From VRUE01 sp963805455 (GTDB lineage: Bacteria > Actinomycetota > Thermoleophilia > Solirubrobacterales > 70-9): 64,000 bases of DNA. Shown here piece by piece: positions 59,838-64,000 of this stretch. The stretch is taken from NCBI GenBank assembly GCA_963805455.1, contig CAWDUJ010000002.1:242823-306822 (forward strand), written 5' to 3'. Positions within the stretch are counted from its first letter, which is position 1. Each line of letters starts with the position of its first letter. Position numbers and translations under genes: made by a program. The notes beneath the pieces are model-generated. The model made no database searches. It worked only from the letters and a program-made list of their open reading frames with translations, and was not told the origin of the DNA.

Positions 59838-61781
59838 CTACTGGTCGAAAATGGGGGATTCGGGGTTGAGCGAGCGTGCCTTCTTGTAGGCGAACACCGC
59901 CTGCGCCGCCTCGCCGCGCTGGGCTTCGATGCGGGAGAGGATCAACCAGGTGCGCCAGTTGGTCTCGCCGTGTTCGGTCGCGCCGCGGGCCGCTTCGGAG
60001 GCCTGATCGAGATCGCCGAGTTCCTCCAGGATCAGCGCCTGCTGGAGCCGCGGCGTCGCCGCTCCGGGCTCGACGTTCTGGGCGCTCCGGGCGGCTTCGA
60101 GCGCGCCCTTCTGATCGCCGGCGCGGACGTCGGATTCGCTTTCGCGCAGGAGGGTGGTCGAGGCGAGCGGGATCGCGATGACGATGATCGCGACCAACGC
60201 GACCGCCGCGGCGCCGGCCCGCGCCGGCCATCCGAAGGGGGCCGGCTCTTCGCGCGGCGGCGGCGAGACGGCGGTGACGAGGATCGCCGACAGCAGGAGC
60301 ATCGACGAGGCCAGCACCGGTATCTGCCACATCCAGTCGAAGGTCGCGGTCAGAAGGAAGGCGACGACACCGGCCATCGACGCCGCCAGCAGCGGCCGCC
60401 GGGTGTTGGCGCGGACGATTTCGCGGCCGCCGCCGACGAGGACCACCCCGAGGAAGGCGAGGAGCAGCGCGAAGCCGACTATCCCGACCTCGCCGAGGGT
60501 CTGGAACCAGAGCGAGTGGGTGTCGCGGACGGCGTCGGCCGTGTCGCGATTGCGCGCCCACCAGAACTCGAAGGTGCCCGAGCCGGTGCCGGTCAGCGGC
60601 TTGGTCGCGTTCTCGTCCAGCGCCGAGACCCAGTAGGCGTAACGGTTCTGGCCGGCGACGCTGACCAGCCGCCCACTGCCCTGGCCGGGGCTTTCCTGTT
60701 GCTTGAATTCGTCCCAGCCGTCGGAGATCCGACCGGGCGCGTTGAGGGCGACGAAGCCGACCAGGACGCAGACCCCGACGATCACCCAGGCCGTCACCGA
60801 CTGGGTGCGGGTGACGGCGAACCACTCCGGCCGCCGGTCCTCGTCCATCGCGGCCGTGATCCCGACCTGGATCGCGCCGACGATGACGCAGATCAACACG
60901 GTGAACAGGAGTACCTGGTCGCCCTGCGATTCGGAGGTCGAGTTGATCAGCCCGTCGGCGAGGCTGCCTCGACTGTTGGCGAGAAGGCACAGCAGCCCTC
61001 CTCCTGCCCCCGCGACGAGCAGGGTCAGGAGTTTCGGCAGCCGGTCGGTGCTGAGGACGACGAACAGCGCCAGCGAGATGATTCCGGCGGCGATCCCAGC
61101 CCGCGAGAAGGTGAAGAACGAGGTCAGGATCATCGCCGGCAGCGCCGCCGCCGCCAAGGCCCGGACCGCGAACCCCCTCGCCCCGGTGGCGAAGTGGAGC
61201 ACCAGCGGGTACCCGATCGCGACCAGTGCCGCGAGGCCGTTCCAGTAGTTGAGGGGGTAGGAGAGCCGTTCGCGGTTGCCGGTCAGGAATTCGCCGGTCT
61301 GGGCGGCGTCGGGGAACCAGGCGGGGTGCAGCCGCGAGAGGAGCCCGATCAGGGCGACGAGGACGATTCCGGCCGCGACCGCCGAGGCGAGCCTGCGGGC
61401 GCCGTCGATGCCCCGGATCAGGATGGCGAAGCCGAAGATGCCGACATAGCCGCCGATCCGGGCGACGTCGGCCAGCGTTTTCTCGCTGCTCTCGGTCCAG
61501 GTCAGGCTGAGCGCGGTCCAGAGCTCGAAGGCGCCGAGCGCGGCAAGCGCGCTCCAGGCGAGGATGCTGAGCCTGCGCCGGGGCATCGCGCCGACGACCA
61601 CGCCGGCGAGCAGCAGCCACCAGACCCCGATCCCGACCTGGTGGTGGACGATCGGGTCGTAGCCGCCCCCGTCGAGGCCCAGGTAGGCAATCAGGCTGAA
61701 ACCGAACAACCAGGTCGCTACGCCCCCCCAGTCGATCTGATCCAGCCAGGCGGCGCTTGACCGCATCGATGTCGACTCCAT
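59838..61781 (-). CDS. O-antigen ligase/polymerase-like membrane protein with C-terminal TPR
   Basis: This 647-residue protein has about 12 membrane segments (GVATWLFGFSLIAYLGLDGG, WWLLLAGVVVGAMP, FLTGNRERLSYPLNYWNGLA and others), the Wzy_C-like extracytoplasmic loop with GSGTFEFWWARNRDTADAVR and DTHSLWFQTLGEVGIVGFAL, and a C-terminal tetratricopeptide-like tail (ESDVRAGDQKGALEAARSAQ, GDLDQASEAARGATEHGE). It polymerises or ligates a glycan outside the membrane; the TPR tail may recruit partners. It is a second candidate polymerase in the window besides 21383-22864. The ATG at 61779-61781 has a companion ATG at 61766. It diverges from the next gene at 61795 with 13 bases between. Confidence 0.82.
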   Translation of the reverse strand: MESTSMRSSAAWLDQIDWGGVATWLFGFSLIAYLGLDGGGYDPIVHHQVGIGVWWLLLAGVVVGAMPRRRLSILAWSALAALGAFELWTALSLTWTESSEKTLADVARIGGYVGIFGFAILIRGIDGARRLASAVAAGIVLVALIGLLSRLHPAWFPDAAQTGEFLTGNRERLSYPLNYWNGLAALVAIGYPLVLHFATGARGFAVRALAAAALPAMILTSFFTFSRAGIAAGIISLALFVVLSTDRLPKLLTLLVAGAGGGLLCLLANSRGSLADGLINSTSESQGDQVLLFTVLICVIVGAIQVGITAAMDEDRRPEWFAVTRTQSVTAWVIVGVCVLVGFVALNAPGRISDGWDEFKQQESPGQGSGRLVSVAGQNRYAYWVSALDENATKPLTGTGSGTFEFWWARNRDTADAVRDTHSLWFQTLGEVGIVGFALLLAFLGVVLVGGGREIVRANTRRPLLAASMAGVVAFLLTATFDWMWQIPVLASSMLLLSAILVTAVSPPPREEPAPFGWPARAGAAAVALVAIIVIAIPLASTTLLRESESDVRAGDQKGALEAARSAQNVEPGAATPRLQQALILEELGDLDQASEAARGATEHGETNWRTWLILSRIEAQRGEAAQAVFAYKKARSLNPESPIFDQ

Positions 61782-61794
61782 CCGGTTTAATGCT

Positions 61795-62463
61795 ATGAGC
61801 TCGGGCCGACGTCAGCCCATGCCTCCTCCCTGGACGATGAAAGCGCTCAAGACCGCAGCTGGCCTAGTTTCTGCGACCGCGATCTCGCTGTTCGCGGTCG
61901 CCCCTGCGATGGCGCTTGAAGAACAGGTTCCGGTGCCGCCGGAAAACTCCGCGGTCAACCAGTACACCGAGGCCTTCCCGACCGCCGGCGGCGACAGGGA
62001 AGCCCACAACCACCAGGGCCGCAACGTCTCCCCCGGCAAGGTGATCGGCGCCAAGAACGCGAAGAAGCTCGACCAGCGCGGCGCCGCCGGCCGGGCGACC
62101 GCGAAATTCGCAGCCGACACCGCCCCGCACCCGACCCCTGGCCAGGGCACCGCGGTCGTCGTCATCACCAAGGACAACCAGGGCCCGGGGCAGAGCACGA
62201 ACTCGGGCGGCAACTCCGGAGGCGGAGGCGGCCAGCCGACTGACCAGAGTGGGAACAACACCTCCGAACAGGGAGCCGGTAGCGCCCGCGTCGTGACGAC
62301 GCCCGCCGCGCACGCCGAGGGCAGCTCCGGCCTCTCCGAGGTCCTCTCGAGCGCGACCGGGGGCTCCGGCGACGGGATGGGCCTCTTCCTGCCGCTCCTG
62401 ATCATCGCCGCGATCGCATGGGCGATCGCCTACACCGTCCGTCAGAGGCGCCCGGTCAGCTAG
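61795..62463 (+). CDS. Secreted protein with C-terminal membrane anchor, low-complexity linker
   Basis: This 222-residue protein has a signal peptide (TAAGLVSATAISLFAVAPAMA) and a region with ALEEQVPVPPENSAVNQYTE and KVIGAKNAKKLDQRGAAGRA. A Gly/Ser/Asn-rich linker (STNSGGNSGGGGG) follows, and a C-terminal membrane helix (GLFLPLLIIAAIAWAIAY) ends in a basic tail (RQRRPVS). The layout resembles wall-anchored stalk proteins without an LPXTG motif. No family recognised. The ATG may instead be 61819 or 61837 (KALKTAAGL), the last giving the cleanest signal peptide. Confidence 0.65.
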   Translation: MSSGRRQPMPPPWTMKALKTAAGLVSATAISLFAVAPAMALEEQVPVPPENSAVNQYTEAFPTAGGDREAHNHQGRNVSPGKVIGAKNAKKLDQRGAAGRATAKFAADTAPHPTPGQGTAVVVITKDNQGPGQSTNSGGNSGGGGGQPTDQSGNNTSEQGAGSARVVTTPAAHAEGSSGLSEVLSSATGGSGDGMGLFLPLLIIAAIAWAIAYTVRQRRPVS

Positions 62464-62468
62464 CCGCC

Positions 62469-63977
62469 GTGACCCTCACCGCCCCCACGCGATCCAGCAG
62501 GGGTGCCCGTTGGGCACTCACACTGCTCGGCGCCCTGCTCGCCGCAGCCCTCCTGCTCGGAGCCGGCGCCGCCCCCAGCCAGGCGAAGAAGGCCAGGCAG
62601 CCGGCCCTCCGTCCCTTCCACACCGGCGTCTCCTACCTCTACCGCGAGGACGGCGAACCGATCGCCTTTCAGCGGGTCAAGGAAGGCGGCGGCTCCTACG
62701 TCCTGACCCCGCTCGAATGGGGCCGGGTCGTGCCCGAAGAGCGCCCCGCCAACTGGGACCCGACCAACCCGACCGACCCCAACTACGAATGGGGCCCGTA
62801 CGACAAATGGGTGATCAACGCGGTCGCCTCGGGCCTGACCCCGATCCTCCAGGTCAGGGGGGCGCCGAAATGGGCGCAGCGCTGCGGGCCTTTCGGCATC
62901 GACAGCCCCTGCGACATCGATCCCCAGGACCTGATCGCGTTCGCCACCGCGGCGGCGCGCCGCTACAGCGGCCAGATCCCGGGTATCCCGAAGGTCAGCT
63001 ACTGGCAGGGCCTGAACGAGCCCAACCTCAGCCTCTTCTTCAACCCGCAGTTCGTCAACGGCCAGCCGGCCTCGGCCAACCTCTACCGGGTGCTGATCAA
63101 CTCCTTCTACGGCGCGGTGAAAGCGGTCGACCCGTCGAACATCGTGATGCTCGCCGGCCTCGGGCCGATCGCGGTCAAAAACTTCACGATCGGGCCGATG
63201 CAGTTCGCCCGGGAACTGCTCTGCATGAAGGGCCGCTACAAGTTCAAGCCGCTGCCCGGCGACTGCTTCGGAGGCGTCTACTTCGACATCTTCGACATGC
63301 ACCCATACACGACCGGCGCCCCGACCCACAAAAGCGCCAAGGACGACGTCCAGATCAGCGGCCTGCAGAAGCTGCACGAACTGATCGAAGCCGCCGACAA
63401 GGCCCACCGGATCCACAGCATCTATAAGAAGACGCCGCTCTGGGTCAGCGAGTTCTCCTGGGACTCCAACCCGCCCGATCCCGGCGGCCTCGACAACACG
63501 ACGATGATGCGCTGGACCTCGGAAGCGATGTACGAGGCCTGGAAGGCGGGCGTCAGCGACTTCCTCTGGTTCAGCCTGCGCGACGTCGAAAGGCAGCCCG
63601 GCAACCCGTTTCCCCTGACCCTCGAGTCGGGCCTCTTCTACCGCGGCGCGAACCTCGCCCTCGACCAGCCGAAGCCGGTCTACTTCGCCTTCCGCTTCCC
63701 GTTCGTCGCCTTCCCCGAAAAGGAAGGGCTCCACTTCTGGGGACGCACGCCGACGAGCAAACGGGGCAAGGTCCGGATCCAGATTCTCAAAGGGGGCGCC
63801 TGGAAGACGGCCTTCGTCGCCCGCGCCAACAAGGCCGGGATGTTCGAAGGCTTCGCCGACACCGGCTACGGCCGCAACCAGAACGGTTGGGCCCGCGCCA
63901 ACTATGGGAAAGGCGGCACCTCGGTGCCATTCGCAATGAAGCCGATCCCGGACCATTACCAGCCGCCCTTCGGCTGA
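62469..63977 (+). CDS. Secreted glycoside hydrolase-like protein (TIM-barrel, clan A-like)
   Basis: The GTG start at 62469 (frame open further upstream, overlapping the previous gene) gives a signal peptide (LTLLGALLAAALLLGAGAAP). About 440 residues of TIM-barrel-like sequence follow: FHTGVSYLYREDGEPIAFQR, VASGLTPILQVRGAPKWAQR, YWQGLNEPNLSLFFNPQF (putative acid/base Glu in NEP), FDIFDMHPYTTGAP and LWVSEFSWDSNPPDPGG (putative nucleophile Glu). The Glu pair on strands 4 and 7 is the clan A layout, as in GH5, GH39 and relatives. The C-terminal tail is beta-rich. Substrate unknown; it may trim the extracellular glycan of this locus. Confidence 0.77.
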   Translation: MTLTAPTRSSRGARWALTLLGALLAAALLLGAGAAPSQAKKARQPALRPFHTGVSYLYREDGEPIAFQRVKEGGGSYVLTPLEWGRVVPEERPANWDPTNPTDPNYEWGPYDKWVINAVASGLTPILQVRGAPKWAQRCGPFGIDSPCDIDPQDLIAFATAAARRYSGQIPGIPKVSYWQGLNEPNLSLFFNPQFVNGQPASANLYRVLINSFYGAVKAVDPSNIVMLAGLGPIAVKNFTIGPMQFARELLCMKGRYKFKPLPGDCFGGVYFDIFDMHPYTTGAPTHKSAKDDVQISGLQKLHELIEAADKAHRIHSIYKKTPLWVSEFSWDSNPPDPGGLDNTTMMRWTSEAMYEAWKAGVSDFLWFSLRDVERQPGNPFPLTLESGLFYRGANLALDQPKPVYFAFRFPFVAFPEKEGLHFWGRTPTSKRGKVRIQILKGGAWKTAFVARANKAGMFEGFADTGYGRNQNGWARANYGKGGTSVPFAMKPIPDHYQPPFG

Positions 63978-64000
63978 CCGCCCGCCCACCGGTGCGGGTC

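Noticed and set aside
1..64000. tRNA, rRNA, known riboswitch or origin of replication
   Set aside because: Reading both strands, I found no cloverleaf ending in CCA, no rRNA-like conserved block, and no DnaA-box cluster.

Overview
This 64 kb window is high-GC (roughly two thirds or more G+C by eye), densely coded, and rich in GTG/TTG starts and 4-base gene overlaps. The gene families (an ethylmalonyl-CoA mutase with a fused B12 domain, GTP-dependent PEP carboxykinase, a DUF4333-like lipoprotein, secreted collagen-like proteins, HipBA) point to an actinobacterium. The many collagen-like and secreted proteins make Thermoleophilia/Solirubrobacterales my best guess; this is inference from family content, not a phylogeny. 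I see no rRNA, tRNA, CRISPR array or intact transposase.

Layout. (1) 1-2.4 kb: the 3' part of an ethylmalonyl-CoA mutase and a small Cys-pair protein. (2) 2.8-27.4 kb: a large exopolysaccharide (EPS) locus. It holds a polyprenyl-phosphate sugar-1-phosphate transferase (frameshifted), two secreted polysaccharide-lyase-like proteins, three NodB-type deacetylases, four GT4 and one GT2 glycosyltransferases, a split Alg14/Alg13-type transferase pair, an asparagine synthetase, a sugar-nucleotide epimerase, three CelD-like acyltransferases, a Wzx-like flippase, a Wzy-like polymerase and a fused Wzz/BY-kinase. A 163-bp TA-flanked MITE-like element (11198-11360) sits between two of these genes. (3) 26.3-31.3 kb: an isocitrate/isopropylmalate dehydrogenase-like gene, an RraA-like gene, two ATP-grasp ligases and a frameshifted dioxygenase/cupin-like gene. 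(4) 31.3-40.6 kb: three collagen-like proteins in an operon, bracketed by three paralogues of an unrecognised membrane-anchored family; a MaoC-type hydratase lies between. (5) 40.6-47.3 kb: a second glycan block (flippase-like membrane protein, methyltransferase, GT4, large membrane protein with several frameshifts, DPM1-type GT2). (6) 47.6-49.8 kb: a fourth collagen-like protein. (7) 49.9-59.8 kb: SCP2-like protein, a HipBA toxin-antitoxin operon with a clear palindromic operator, acyl-CoA dehydrogenase, CAP-domain protein, malyl-CoA lyase, secreted beta-helix protein, PEP carboxykinase, lipoprotein. (8) 59.8-64 kb: a second Wzy/ligase-like membrane protein with TPRs, a secreted C-terminally anchored protein and a secreted glycoside-hydrolase-like protein.

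Two themes run together. The first is a surface-matrix programme: polysaccharide synthesis, modification and export beside secreted collagen-like stalk proteins and polysaccharide-active enzymes. The second is acetyl-CoA assimilation: mutase, MaoC hydratase, acyl-CoA dehydrogenase, malyl-CoA lyase and PEP carboxykinase look like the ethylmalonyl-CoA pathway plus gluconeogenesis, with the matrix genes lying between its members.

The most unusual material is the collagen-like quartet with a shared two-cysteine N-terminal module, the three-member paralogous family bracketing the collagen operon, and the 26-31 kb ATP-grasp cluster. Several genes carry single-base frameshifts (near 4079, 30974, 31246, 38240, 40131 and at several places in 44.7-45.1 kb). 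These could be assembly indels or real decay, and the sequence alone cannot decide.
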